From positions 1 to 25,934 of IMG/VR virus record IMGVR_UViG_3300028800_000288: a stretch of DNA of 25,934 bases; one strand, 5' to 3'. A program made the position numbers and the translations under genes. The stretch is from a virus. The notes beneath the pieces are model-generated. The model was not told the origin of the DNA and did no database searches. It was given only the letters and a program-made list of their open reading frames with translations. This document shows, one piece after another, positions 6,471 to 13,621 of the stretch; positions within the stretch are counted from its first letter, which is position 1, and each line of letters begins with the position of its first letter.

Positions 6471-6718
6471 TGGCCACGCATGAAGGACTGCCGGTCGCCG
6501 GCTACCATTCGCAGAATGATTCAGCGATCGAACTGGTCAACAAGAACAAGGTGATCGAGGAGCAGGTGCTGCGCATCATCGACGCTGCGCAGAAGAACGG
6601 CTTCGGTGATCCTCGGTGGCTGGCCATCGCGCGCACTGACATCGAGAAAGCGTTCATGGCACTGAACCGGGCGATCTTTCAGCCGGGCCGGATCAAGCTG
6701 CCAGGGGATCCTGACTGA
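6470..6718 (+). CDS. Acb2/Tad1-type hairpin protein, candidate cyclic-nucleotide sponge (anti-CBASS/anti-Thoeris)
   Basis: An 82-residue protein matching my recollection of the Acb2/Tad1 hairpin-domain family: small helical phage proteins that oligomerise and sequester signalling nucleotides made by CBASS (cyclic di/trinucleotides) or Thoeris (gcADPR) defence. Visible features are GY at 11-12, N24 and K27 spaced as in the family's GY...N..K signature, a long first helix (about 18-42), then DPRWLAIARTDIEKAFMALN and RAIFQP (47-72), the family's hallmark second helix. Y12 and K27 align by spacing with the Y11/K26 nucleotide-binding pair I recall from Acb2 of phage PaMx33. The upstream in-frame extension is a read of the previous gene; ATG 6470 is coupled to its stop. 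Family membership is fairly sure; ligand and activity are inferred. Confidence 0.8.
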   Translation: MATHEGLPVAGYHSQNDSAIELVNKNKVIEEQVLRIIDAAQKNGFGDPRWLAIARTDIEKAFMALNRAIFQPGRIKLPGDPD

Positions 6719-6739
6719 CCAATTTGGAAAGGTGTGAAA

Positions 6740-7015
6740 ATGACGGCAACGATCAACGTGACGGCCAATGGCCACGGTAGCTTCACGATTTCCGGCAACA
6801 CCGGGATCGCGGCGGCAACCATGGTCGGGCTCAGCTTGTCCTACGTCGGCGGTGTGAATGACGGCAAGACTGGCCCAAGTGTGGTCCTGGCGACGGATAC
6901 CAGTGGCAATTACACATGGACCACGCTGACCCCAAGCGGGACCATGCAAGCGAACTTGTTCCCGATGCAGCCGAGCAACGCCGAGGTATCGAGCGCGCCG
7001 CCGTTCCACACCTGA
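6740..7015 (+). CDS. small beta-rich hypothetical protein, 91 aa
   Basis: The product MTATINVTANGHGSFTISGN... alternates hydrophobic and Thr/Ser/Gly residues and should fold as beta strands. It has no Cys and no membrane segment, and ends in a Pro-rich tail. ATG 6740 has GGAAAGG seven bases upstream, so I prefer it to the GTG at 6734. Its composition resembles other small virion-surface proteins nearby, so a minor structural or decoration protein is likely, but it is not identified. Confidence 0.65.
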   Translation: MTATINVTANGHGSFTISGNTGIAAATMVGLSLSYVGGVNDGKTGPSVVLATDTSGNYTWTTLTPSGTMQANLFPMQPSNAEVSSAPPFHT

Positions 7016-7044
7016 AGTCTCGCTTGCTGCCTTCCTGACATTCC

Positions 7045-7158
7045 GCCTATGGTGCGCATGCGCGAGAGCAGCCGCGTTCCCTCCCCTTGTGTCCCAAGCG
7101 TGGGTAAGCGTCGGTGCGAATCCGGCGGGCACTGCACCGGAGTACGCGCACCATGGGC
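7045..7158 (+). promoter_or_regulatory. predicted multi-branched structured RNA closing over the start codon of the beta-helix gene
   Basis: The 137-base gap between 7015 and 7153 holds nested complementary segments. P1 pairs 7045-7057 (GCCTATGGTGCGC) with 7146-7158 (GCGCACCATGGGC): 13 pairs, one T/G, and it contains the ATG at 7153. Inside are CGCG 7061-7064 with CGCG 7073-7076, CCCA 7093-7096 with TGGG 7101-7104, and either CGGTGC 7112-7117 with GCACCG 7134-7139, or a T-arm-like stem 7110-7114/7122-7126 with the seven-base loop TGCGAAT. P1 would hide the start codon and the weak CGGAG site, so a riboswitch-like or timing control of translation is possible. The ligand, if any, is unknown. 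Confidence 0.45.
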
Positions 7159-8094
7159 TTCACCAATTTCCCCAACGGCATCACCTCGCTTGGCATCCCG
7201 ACCTTTGGCACGGGCGGCATCCCTCCGTTCACCGGCAATTACTTCTTCGTCGAGGAGGTGACGACTGCCGGCGTTGCGGCCGGACAGGGCACCGCGCAGT
7301 CGCCGTTCAACACGCTGGACCAGGCGCTCGCACAGTGCGTTGCCGGCAACAACGATGTGGTGTTCCTGATCGGCACCGTGCACGTCACGGCGACGGTGGC
7401 CTGGAGCAAGAACAACACGCACCTGATCGGCCTGTGCGCGCCATCCGATAATGACCGGGCCCGCATCTCCGCCTCGGGCGCCACCGTCTTCACGCCGCTG
7501 GTCAATGTCACCGCGTCCGGTTGCATCTTCATGGACATTGCGACGTTCCATGGCTTCGCCAACGCATCGGCGCAGATCTGCTGGGCTGAGGCCGGGGGCC
7601 GGAACTTCTACCAGGGCTGCCAGTTCCTCGGCATGGGCAATGCGACCGCAGCGGCGCAGACCGGCGGCCGTTCGCTGACCATCGCGGGGAGCGGCGAGAA
7701 CAAGTTCTACGACTGCACGATCGGCCTGGACACGATTTCCCGTGGCGTGGCGAATGCCTCGCTCGAGCTGTTGTCGGCGACGCCGCGAAACGTCATGCGC
7801 GGGTGCATCTTCCAGATGCTGGCGAGCGCCAGCACGCCGCTGCACATCACCGTCGGCTCTGGCGGCATGGATCGCTACCTGCTGTTGGACAAGTGCTCGA
7901 TGATCAACTGCGTGGACTCTGGTGGCAGCACGATCTCGGCGGCCATTGTCGCGAACGCGTCTGCTGGCGGCACTGTGCTGGTGCAGGACGGCTTCAGCGT
8001 CGGGGCCACTGCGATTGCGACCACCGGGCCGGTCCGCGGCACCGGCAACATCCCGACGGCCACCACCTCCGGCATTGCCATCGCGCTGACCTGA
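7153..8094 (+). CDS. beta-helix-like virion protein, probable fibre or spike
   Basis: A 313-residue protein starting MGFTNFPNGITSLGIPTFGT, a short virion-attachment-like head. Repeated short strands rich in Gly, Asn, Ala and Cys follow, in the style of a right-handed parallel beta-helix (for example NFYQGCQFLGMGNATA and ENKFYDCTIGLDTISRG, each a strand-turn with an aromatic or Cys ladder). The C-terminus is a Thr/Ala/Gly-rich beta end. No clear pectate-lyase, glycosidase or deacetylase triad is visible, so an enzymatic depolymerase role cannot be asserted. In-frame upstream codons exist, but ATG 7153 is preferred because homologous-looking proteins start this way and CGGAG lies ten bases upstream. 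Translation may be controlled by the predicted RNA fold around the start. Confidence 0.65.
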   Translation: MGFTNFPNGITSLGIPTFGTGGIPPFTGNYFFVEEVTTAGVAAGQGTAQSPFNTLDQALAQCVAGNNDVVFLIGTVHVTATVAWSKNNTHLIGLCAPSDNDRARISASGATVFTPLVNVTASGCIFMDIATFHGFANASAQICWAEAGGRNFYQGCQFLGMGNATAAAQTGGRSLTIAGSGENKFYDCTIGLDTISRGVANASLELLSATPRNVMRGCIFQMLASASTPLHITVGSGGMDRYLLLDKCSMINCVDSGGSTISAAIVANASAGGTVLVQDGFSVGATAIATTGPVRGTGNIPTATTSGIAIALT

Positions 8095-8116
8095 TAGCCG
8101 GATAGGAGGCGAAGAC

Positions 8117-8425
8117 ATGCGTCCTGTCACGATCACCGTCACGAACACGGGCACGTCGGCGCCTGTGATGATGGACGCGCTCGCGTGCCCGTTCAACGTG
8201 GGGATCGGGTGCGTCATCTCTGGTGCACCGGTCTACAACGTCGAGCACTCCTTTGAGTATCCGCCGGCGAACTGGTTCATCAATGCCAATATCAACGGCG
8301 GCACGATCAGCGCGGACACCAACTATATGTTCCCGGTTCGGGCGATTCGACTGCATATCACCGGCGTCGGCAATGCCACCGACAGCGTCACCATGACGAT
8401 CCTGCAGGGCAGCAACTCGGGGTAA
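8117..8425 (+). CDS. small beta-rich virion-type protein, 102 aa
   Basis: Begins MRPVTITVTNTGTSAPVMMD and is beta-rich throughout, with a conserved-looking middle (YNVEHSFEYPPANWFINANI) and a C-terminal strand pattern VRAIRLHITGVGNATDSVTM typical of small phage virion beta proteins that measure a mean field or decoration value. An excellent AGGAGG lies at 8104-8109 before ATG 8117, suggesting high expression. One base separates its stop from the next gene. A virion role is inferred. Confidence 0.65.
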   Translation: MRPVTITVTNTGTSAPVMMDALACPFNVGIGCVISGAPVYNVEHSFEYPPANWFINANINGGTISADTNYMFPVRAIRLHITGVGNATDSVTMTILQGSNSG

Positions 8426-8426
8426 C

Positions 8427-8783
8427 ATGACAAGCTCCGTAACCCTCACCGGCTCCGGAGTCTCGCTTCTTGGTGTCGGCGTCGCGCTTGGTGGCGAGGA
8501 CGTGCCGCTCGGGACGCTGGTCATTTCGCCGGAGCCTGCGGCCGCTCCTGCCAGTTCGACGCTGCTTGTGCTTGGCGTCTACGCGGTGGCAGCGCCATCT
8601 GGCGTGACCGGCAAGTGGAATCCAGGCAACATTTCATCGACGGTCACTGGTTTCTCTACCGGCATACAGAATACTTGGTCGGCGACGTTCTCCACGCCGG
8701 CGGCTGGGACCTATACGCTCACGGTTACAGGGACGGGCTCCAATACGGGAACGGCGACCAGCACGCCTGTGGTGATAAGCTGA
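8427..8783 (+). CDS. Ig-like beta protein, 118 aa
   Basis: Residues about 38-118 look like a bacterial Ig-like beta sandwich, with YAVAAPSGVTGKWNPGN followed by TWSATFSTPAAGTYTLTVTG. A short beta head comes first (MTSSVTLTGSGVSLLGVGVA). Ig-like domains on phage particles usually decorate the capsid or tail and bind weakly to cell-surface or environmental glycans. It has no start-site motif of note, but sits one base after the previous stop and overlaps the next start as TGATG. Confidence 0.62.
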   Translation: MTSSVTLTGSGVSLLGVGVALGGEDVPLGTLVISPEPAAAPASSTLLVLGVYAVAAPSGVTGKWNPGNISSTVTGFSTGIQNTWSATFSTPAAGTYTLTVTGTGSNTGTATSTPVVIS

Positions 8784-9322
8784 TGGCAGACGACCGCCAT
8801 TATGTGCCAGGCGACAACTATATTTTGGACGATTTAAGCGGGTTCAAAATTCGTGCCCGTAAGGCGCGCATCATTCCTGGCGGACAGACTGGCAAACTGG
8901 CGGTAGCGCCATCCAGGTGGGAGCCGCAGCAACCGCAGGATTTCGTCCGTGGCGTACGGGACGATCAGACCGTCGCTCTGTCCCGGCCGCGGCAGGTCAA
9001 TCAGTTCACGCTGGTCGGGACAACGGTAGCGGCGCCCTCGGCGCGCGGCACGCGGTTCATAACGGTGGCGAGCAGCGCGGGCTTCACTGCGGGCAACGTG
9101 ATCCAGATCATGCTGGACAGCGGCGTGAACTTCCTGACGGCCATCGCGGCGATCAACGGGAACGTCTTCACGATCCCGCAGAATTTGCCATTTTCGGTGG
9201 GCAGCCTGTACGGGGATCCGATCGAGAACAGCGTGCTTCTGCGGAAGGACCTGGTGCTGCCGGTGGTGTTCGTGCTCGGTGAGCCCGGGCAGGACATCTT
9301 TGGGTTCAACGTGCTCGGATGA
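8783..9322 (+). CDS. virion-associated protein with the LDxGxxF beta domain, 179 aa
   Basis: The N-terminal part (1-75) contains the sequence QQPQDFVRGVRDDQTVALSR, seen in hypothetical phage structural proteins. Residues about 80-148 form a small beta domain with VASSAGFTAGNVIQIMLDSG followed by FLTAIAAINGN and LP. That domain recurs in the gp4-like protein (12606) and the gp10-like protein (13622) of this window. The upstream in-frame extension to 8615 is a shadow of the Ig-like gene; ATG 8783 is coupled to the upstream stop (TGATG). A role on or near the tail is inferred from the shared domain. Confidence 0.65.
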   Translation: MADDRHYVPGDNYILDDLSGFKIRARKARIIPGGQTGKLAVAPSRWEPQQPQDFVRGVRDDQTVALSRPRQVNQFTLVGTTVAAPSARGTRFITVASSAGFTAGNVIQIMLDSGVNFLTAIAAINGNVFTIPQNLPFSVGSLYGDPIENSVLLRKDLVLPVVFVLGEPGQDIFGFNVLG

Positions 9323-10020
9323 CAAACTTCGTCGACGGCGAGACGCTTACTGCGGTTGACCTGAATGCAGCCTTTGCCGGCGTCACGCCTCCGTCATCTG
9401 ACCTTTTGGGCGGCACCGGATCGGCCTTTGTCCCGATCGTGGTTGGGTCTGGCCTCGTACTGTCGGGGAGCACGCTGACCGCGACGGGCGGCTTGATCAG
9501 CTTTGGCAACGGGCTTGTCGAAAGCAGCAACACCGTGTCGGTGCGTGCCGGTGTCGGTCTGGATTTCAGTGGCAATACGCTGATCGCCAACTGGCAAGAG
9601 GGGCCTGTCGCCAGTTTTGCCAATGGCGTCACGGTCGATGCTGGCACACTGAAGGTCCAGTGGAGCGCTGGCACCGTCATTGCGATCGGGACAGGCCTGT
9701 CTTCGTCTGGGGGCACCCTGACGGTTACCGGGGGCACCGGTAGTGTCACGTCTGTCGTTGCTGGCTCTGGCCTTGCTGGGGGCACAATCACGACGGCTGG
9801 TACTGTCAGTATCGCCGCGATCACGGCGACCAGTCTGTTCGGCAATGCGGGGACTGTTGCGGCGGTGCCGGCTGCGGTTGCGATCGGAAGCGGGTTGTCC
9901 CTCTCAACAGGTGGCACGCTGACAGCGACCGGGTCTGGTGGCTCTGTCACCAGTGTCATCACGAGTGCGTCGCCATACCTAACCGCAGGGACAATCACTT
10001 CGGCCGGGACGATTACGTAG
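9319..10020 (+). CDS. tail fibre, N-terminal part, ending at an in-frame TAG
   Basis: Begins MTNFVDGETLTAVDLNAAFA, a common opening of phage tail-fibre proteins, and continues as a long run of Gly/Thr/Ser-rich strands with repeats such as GSVTSVVAGSGLAGGTITTA, typical of trimeric fibrous shafts. Translation stops at TAG 10018-10020, but the same frame continues uninterrupted to 11283 with the same repeat style. The codon opposite TAG in the internal duplicate copy is GCG (Ala). The gene therefore most likely specifies one 654-residue fibre, and the TAG is a mutation, a sequencing error or a leaky stop. TAG ends several other genes here, so it is not globally recoded. Confidence 0.72.
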   Translation: MTNFVDGETLTAVDLNAAFAGVTPPSSDLLGGTGSAFVPIVVGSGLVLSGSTLTATGGLISFGNGLVESSNTVSVRAGVGLDFSGNTLIANWQEGPVASFANGVTVDAGTLKVQWSAGTVIAIGTGLSSSGGTLTVTGGTGSVTSVVAGSGLAGGTITTAGTVSIAAITATSLFGNAGTVAAVPAAVAIGSGLSLSTGGTLTATGSGGSVTSVITSASPYLTAGTITSAGTIT

Positions 10021-10161
10021 GCCTCCGCAGCGGCTTCGACGCTGATCGGGAATGCAACCACGGCTAGTGCGGTGCCCACGGCCGTCCCTATTGGGTCTGG
10101 ATTGGCTTTCAGTAGTGGGACTCTGACGGCCACCGGTTCTGGCGGCTCGGTGACCAAGGTG
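9877..10161 (+). repeat. fibre internal duplication, copy A (contains the TAG)
   Basis: This 95-codon segment aligns without gaps to 10480-10764 at an offset of 603 bases. In an 87-base stretch I compared (9931-10017) about 22 bases differ, nearly all at third codon positions, with a single Ile/Val change. The protein is thus conserved while the DNA has drifted. Confidence 0.8.
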
Positions 10162-11283
10162 TCTACGGCGACGCCAATCGCCGGCGGTGACATCACCACG
10201 GCAGGCACCATCAGCTTGAACAGTGGCGCCGGGTTGCACGTCACCAGCGGGACGCTCCTGGCGGACTGGAGCGGCGGCACGGTTACCTCGGTCGGCACCG
10301 GGCTTGCCATAACGAGCGGCACGATCGCTGCTACGGGCACGGCTGGCGTGTCGTCCGTCGTCGCTGGCACCGGGCTGTCAGGCGGAACCATCACCAGCAC
10401 CGGCACAGTGGCGCTGGCGACGCGCACGGCCAGCACGCTGATGGGTAACCCGGGGACTGCGGCGGCCACGCCGAGCGACGTAGCGATCGGGTCTGGGCTT
10501 TCCCTTTCGACTGCCGGAACGCTGACAGCAACCGGCAGCGGAGGTTCTGTCACCAGCGTTGTAACGAGTGCATCGCCCTATCTGACTGCGGGCACGATCA
10601 CCTCGGCTGGCACGATCACGGCGGCATCTGCCGCGGCGAGCACTCTGATCGGCAATGCCACAACAGCAAGTGCTGTTCCTACCGCTGTGCCAATCGGTTC
10701 CGGCCTCGCGTTCACCAGCGGCACCCTCACGGCGACAGGATCGGGCGGCACGGTCACCTCGGTGGTTTCTGGGGCTGGTCTGCATGCAGGCACGATCACC
10801 ACGTCTGGCACCCTGCTGGCGGACTGGAATGGCGGGACCGTGGCGGCCCTGGCGACCGGTCTGTCGATCTCCTCGAGCACGTTGACGCCCCAGTGGCAGG
10901 CAGGCTCGGCGTCCACGCTGGGCGGCGCTCTGGCCATCAACAGCGGCACCATCAGTCCGCAGAACCAGGGCACACTCACGCTCTCCGGCACCACGACGGG
11001 TACGATCAATCCGTCCGGCGTCGACAGCTTCTTGGTCAACAACGGGACGGCCGCTGGCACCATCGCGATTTCACCGGGTTTTCAGGGGCAGCGACTGCGT
11101 GTCGAAATCAAGCAGGGTGCGACGGCGCACACGATCACGTTCACCAGCACGGTCAGCTTTGGCACCACGGTGACCAGCTACACTGCGACGAACACCGCCA
11201 GTGCGCGTGATCTCTGCCAGCTGTTTTGTGTCGATGGGACGAGTTGGGCATTCGCCGCAGTGAGCCAAGGATTCACGATATGA
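10072..11283 (+). CDS. tail fibre, C-terminal part (same frame as 9319-10020)
   Basis: The frame runs directly on from the TAG at 10018. The first possible start is GTG 10072, which has no ribosome site, so independent translation is doubtful. It carries further GTxTSV...GTITSAGT repeats, then a non-repetitive C-terminal domain (about 320-403) with GFQGQRLRVEIKQGATAHTI and AFAAVSQGFTI, of the kind that ends tail fibres and trimerises or binds receptor. If the TAG is read through it completes a 654-residue fibre; if not, the particle would lack the fibre tip. Its stop overlaps the next ATG (ATGA). Confidence 0.65.
   Translation: MPTAVPIGSGLAFSSGTLTATGSGGSVTKVSTATPIAGGDITTAGTISLNSGAGLHVTSGTLLADWSGGTVTSVGTGLAITSGTIAATGTAGVSSVVAGTGLSGGTITSTGTVALATRTASTLMGNPGTAAATPSDVAIGSGLSLSTAGTLTATGSGGSVTSVVTSASPYLTAGTITSAGTITAASAAASTLIGNATTASAVPTAVPIGSGLAFTSGTLTATGSGGTVTSVVSGAGLHAGTITTSGTLLADWNGGTVAALATGLSISSSTLTPQWQAGSASTLGGALAINSGTISPQNQGTLTLSGTTTGTINPSGVDSFLVNNGTAAGTIAISPGFQGQRLRVEIKQGATAHTITFTSTVSFGTTVTSYTATNTASARDLCQLFCVDGTSWAFAAVSQGFTI
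10480..10764 (+). repeat. fibre internal duplication, copy B
   Basis: Partner of 9877-10161. It has GCG at 10621-10623 where copy A has TAG, then the same ASAAASTLIGNATTASAVPT protein sequence with different codons. Confidence 0.8.
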
Positions 11284-11783
11284 CGGACTTTCTCAATGAA
11301 CCGGGCACAAACGGTTTAATTCAAGCTAAGTTCAGTTTGATGACGACTGAATTAAATACGCTGAGTAACGGAGCAGTGGTAACTAGCAGCGTTAATGGCT
11401 CATCGGGCGTGTTTACACAGACGAATTGGAGCAATGCGGCGTGGGGTGGGATGCAATTCTCATCCGGTGGGGCTTTTACGCCAACGGCGGGCGGTCTTCT
11501 TGCTGTGTGGTTTCTTCTATCGGAAGATGGCGGTTCGACTTTTGAGGCATTGATCTCTTCGGCATCGACAACCATCCCGGCATTGGGGCGGCCTCCGGAC
11601 GTTATCATTCCGACATACGAAGGCGGCGCCGCGTGGGCTTCGGGGAATATTCGTGCGGCGCAAGGCCGGTATTTCAAGACCCCCTGGGAGACCCACAAGA
11701 TCGTCGTGCAGAACCTGTCCGGCGTGTCGTTGCCGTCGTCGGGCAATGTGCTGAGCGCAACCGGCATGGCAATCAAGTACTAG
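11280..11783 (+). CDS. fibre-associated phage protein, 167 aa
   Basis: Begins MTDFLNEPGTNGLIQAKFSL, with a helical start, then a beta-rich body with GGAFTPTAGGLLAVWFLLSE, DGGSTFEALISSAS and a C-terminal strand (KIVVQNLSGVSLPSSGN). I recognise the pattern from hypothetical proteins that follow tail-fibre genes in several podoviruses, so a fibre-tip or adaptor protein is likely. The ATG overlaps the fibre stop (ATGA). The first part is visibly less GC-rich than the upstream genes, marking the start of the AT-rich patch. Confidence 0.65.
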   Translation: MTDFLNEPGTNGLIQAKFSLMTTELNTLSNGAVVTSSVNGSSGVFTQTNWSNAAWGGMQFSSGGAFTPTAGGLLAVWFLLSEDGGSTFEALISSASTTIPALGRPPDVIIPTYEGGAAWASGNIRAAQGRYFKTPWETHKIVVQNLSGVSLPSSGNVLSATGMAIKY

Positions 11784-11795
11784 GTATTTTGATTC

Positions 11796-12605
11796 ATGCA
11801 ACTGCCAATCATAGGTCGGCGTGGCTGGTATCCAGGGGGAACCTGGAGGCTGAACCGTGGCCATCCTCTGGCTGCGGGGATAACCTGCGCTTGGGTTCCG
11901 ACTGGACGTTATACGGGCAGTTTGGTTGGAACCAATACCGTTGTAGAAAGCCTACCAGGAAACCCTATTTTTGGTGGATTTGCTTTCACACCGAAGGGCT
12001 TTGGGCGTCAATTTGGTCAAAATCAAGGACCTACAATAACAATAGGGTCAACTGCTCAATTATTTTCGTCCACGGCTGCAACTATACTCATAATTCGCAG
12101 GGTATGGCCGGGTTCTGGTAGCTCTGTCCCGTTGGGTTTCAACACAGCCACGGTGGCACAAACGGTTCATTGTTGGCTGCCGTTTAGTGACAACACCGTG
12201 TATTGGGACTTTGGCGGACAATCAGGTTCCAATCGTATAACTTATACGCCGAGCCCCGCTATTGATACTACGGTTGCTGATACATGGGTTTTCTCAGCAG
12301 GATCAAACGGCTCCTCTATTTGGCAGAACGGTATTCAAAGAGCGAGTCAAGGCAGCTCTATTAGTGCCACTTTATCCAGCAGCAATCTTTACGGCTTGAT
12401 CACTAATACCAAAGATACTATAACTGGCGTAATTGTCGCGAATTTATGCTATACGTGGAATAGACAATTATCACCAAGTGAAATTGCTGCTATATCAAAT
12501 GATCCGTGGCAGATTTTAGATAGCACGGATGATGATCTTGCTTCTATGCTGACGGGGCCTCTGGTGAGCAACAGCCAGATGGCTGGGATGCTCTTCGGGG
12601 GATAG
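11796..12605 (+). CDS. lectin-like (concanavalin/LamG jelly-roll) virion protein
   Basis: A 269-residue protein whose C-terminal CYTWNRQLSPSEIAAISNDP then WQIL (about 223-246) is the hallmark closing strand and helix of phage concanavalin-like jelly-roll proteins. The opening LNRGHPLAAGITCAWVPTGR is also typical. Such proteins usually bind surface sugars as receptor-binding or fibre-tip proteins. The base composition is the lowest in GC of the window (23 of 60 bases in 12361-12420), unlike the next gene (41 of 60 in 13381-13440), which suggests recent transfer. The start ATG 11796 has no strong ribosome site. Confidence 0.7.
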   Translation: MQLPIIGRRGWYPGGTWRLNRGHPLAAGITCAWVPTGRYTGSLVGTNTVVESLPGNPIFGGFAFTPKGFGRQFGQNQGPTITIGSTAQLFSSTAATILIIRRVWPGSGSSVPLGFNTATVAQTVHCWLPFSDNTVYWDFGGQSGSNRITYTPSPAIDTTVADTWVFSAGSNGSSIWQNGIQRASQGSSISATLSSSNLYGLITNTKDTITGVIVANLCYTWNRQLSPSEIAAISNDPWQILDSTDDDLASMLTGPLVSNSQMAGMLFGG

Positions 12606-13613
12606 ATGGCAGCCACAAGCACCTCTGGCACGTACTCGTACAGCGCTTCCGTCATCAACATCCTGACGGCATCGCTCAGGCTTGCACAGATCATCGGCGA
12701 CGAAGAAACGCCGACCGGCGCGCAGTTGCAGAACGGCTTCGATGCCTTCTCCGCGATGGTGGCCGGCTGGAGCGCGGCGCAGATCCATGTGTGGTGCGAG
12801 GAGGAGATGATCCTCTTCCCGCAGCCTGGTCAGGTGCTCTACAGCCTTGGTCCGGTGAGCACCGATCACGCGACGCTGTTCAATGGCCTGGCACAGACCA
12901 CGCTTGCGACCAACGCAGCGGCCGCTGCAACCGTGTTGGCTCTGACGTCGGCCGCGGGCATTGCTGATGGCGATCATATCGGTGTGCAGCTTGATGCCGG
13001 CACGAACTTCTGGACCACCGTCGATGGTGCGCCGAGCGGCAACAACGTGACGCTTTTCGATGAACTGCCAAGCGCGGCAACCGCGCCTGCTTTGGTGTTC
13101 GCCTACACGACGCCGCTCATGCGACCGCTCCGGATGATGGGGTATCGGCGGTACTCGCTGACGTCGGCCGTGGCCTCGCGCTACGACGTGCCTATGACGA
13201 TCTGGGCTCGGCTGGACTATCAGGCGCAACCGAACAAGTACACGCCTGGCGTGATCACCGCTGCCTTCTTCGATCCGCAGCAAGGGGAGGGGGAGTACAC
13301 GTTCCCGACCGCCCAACTGAATCTGTGGCCTTCGCCGGCGGACTACACCTATGCCTTCCGCGGCACGATCCAGCGGCCGATCCAGGATCTTGGCTCGCTC
13401 GCCAGCATCCCGGACTTCCCGGTCGAGTGGAACGCGGCGCTGAAATGGAACCTCGCCATGGAGATCGGACCGCAGTACGGCACCACCACCGAGCAACTGT
13501 CGATCATCGATAAGCAGGCCACGCGCTGGTACAGCTTGGCGTCGCAGTGGGACCGGGAGCCGGAGTCCGTGCTGTTCGGGGTCGCTATGCAGCCGGGCTA
13601 CAGAACGCGCTAG
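12606..13613 (+). CDS. P22 gp4-like tail accessory factor / neck protein
   Basis: P22 gp4 binds under the portal after packaging and starts building the neck. The helical core fits: SVINILTASLRLAQIIGDEE, TPTGAQLQNGFDAFSAMVAG, then a beta part with GQVLYSLG, PLRMMGYRRYSL, a TIWARLDYQ strand, a PTAQLNLWPSP segment, and a terminal helix with FPVEWNAALKWNLAMEIGPQ. At 335 residues it is about twice P22 gp4 because of an extra beta domain at about 98-167, shared with 8783 and 13622. The ATG follows the upstream stop directly, with GGGGG as a weak ribosome site. The gp10-like gene comes next, as expected. Confidence 0.78.
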   Translation: MAATSTSGTYSYSASVINILTASLRLAQIIGDEETPTGAQLQNGFDAFSAMVAGWSAAQIHVWCEEEMILFPQPGQVLYSLGPVSTDHATLFNGLAQTTLATNAAAAATVLALTSAAGIADGDHIGVQLDAGTNFWTTVDGAPSGNNVTLFDELPSAATAPALVFAYTTPLMRPLRMMGYRRYSLTSAVASRYDVPMTIWARLDYQAQPNKYTPGVITAAFFDPQQGEGEYTFPTAQLNLWPSPADYTYAFRGTIQRPIQDLGSLASIPDFPVEWNAALKWNLAMEIGPQYGTTTEQLSIIDKQATRWYSLASQWDREPESVLFGVAMQPGYRTR

Positions 13614-13621
13614 GGTAGCGC

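Noticed and set aside
7110-7138. Possible tRNA because of a T-arm-like GTCGG-TGCGAAT-CCGGC
   Set aside because: No matching acceptor 5' strand, D-arm or anticodon arm at the right distances, and no CCA after the expected acceptor; kept only as part of the structured-RNA candidate.
9306-10553. 415-codon minus-strand frame, Pro/Val/Thr-rich with a regular period
   Set aside because: It mirrors the repetitive fibre gene; the apparent repeats are the complement of the fibre repeats.
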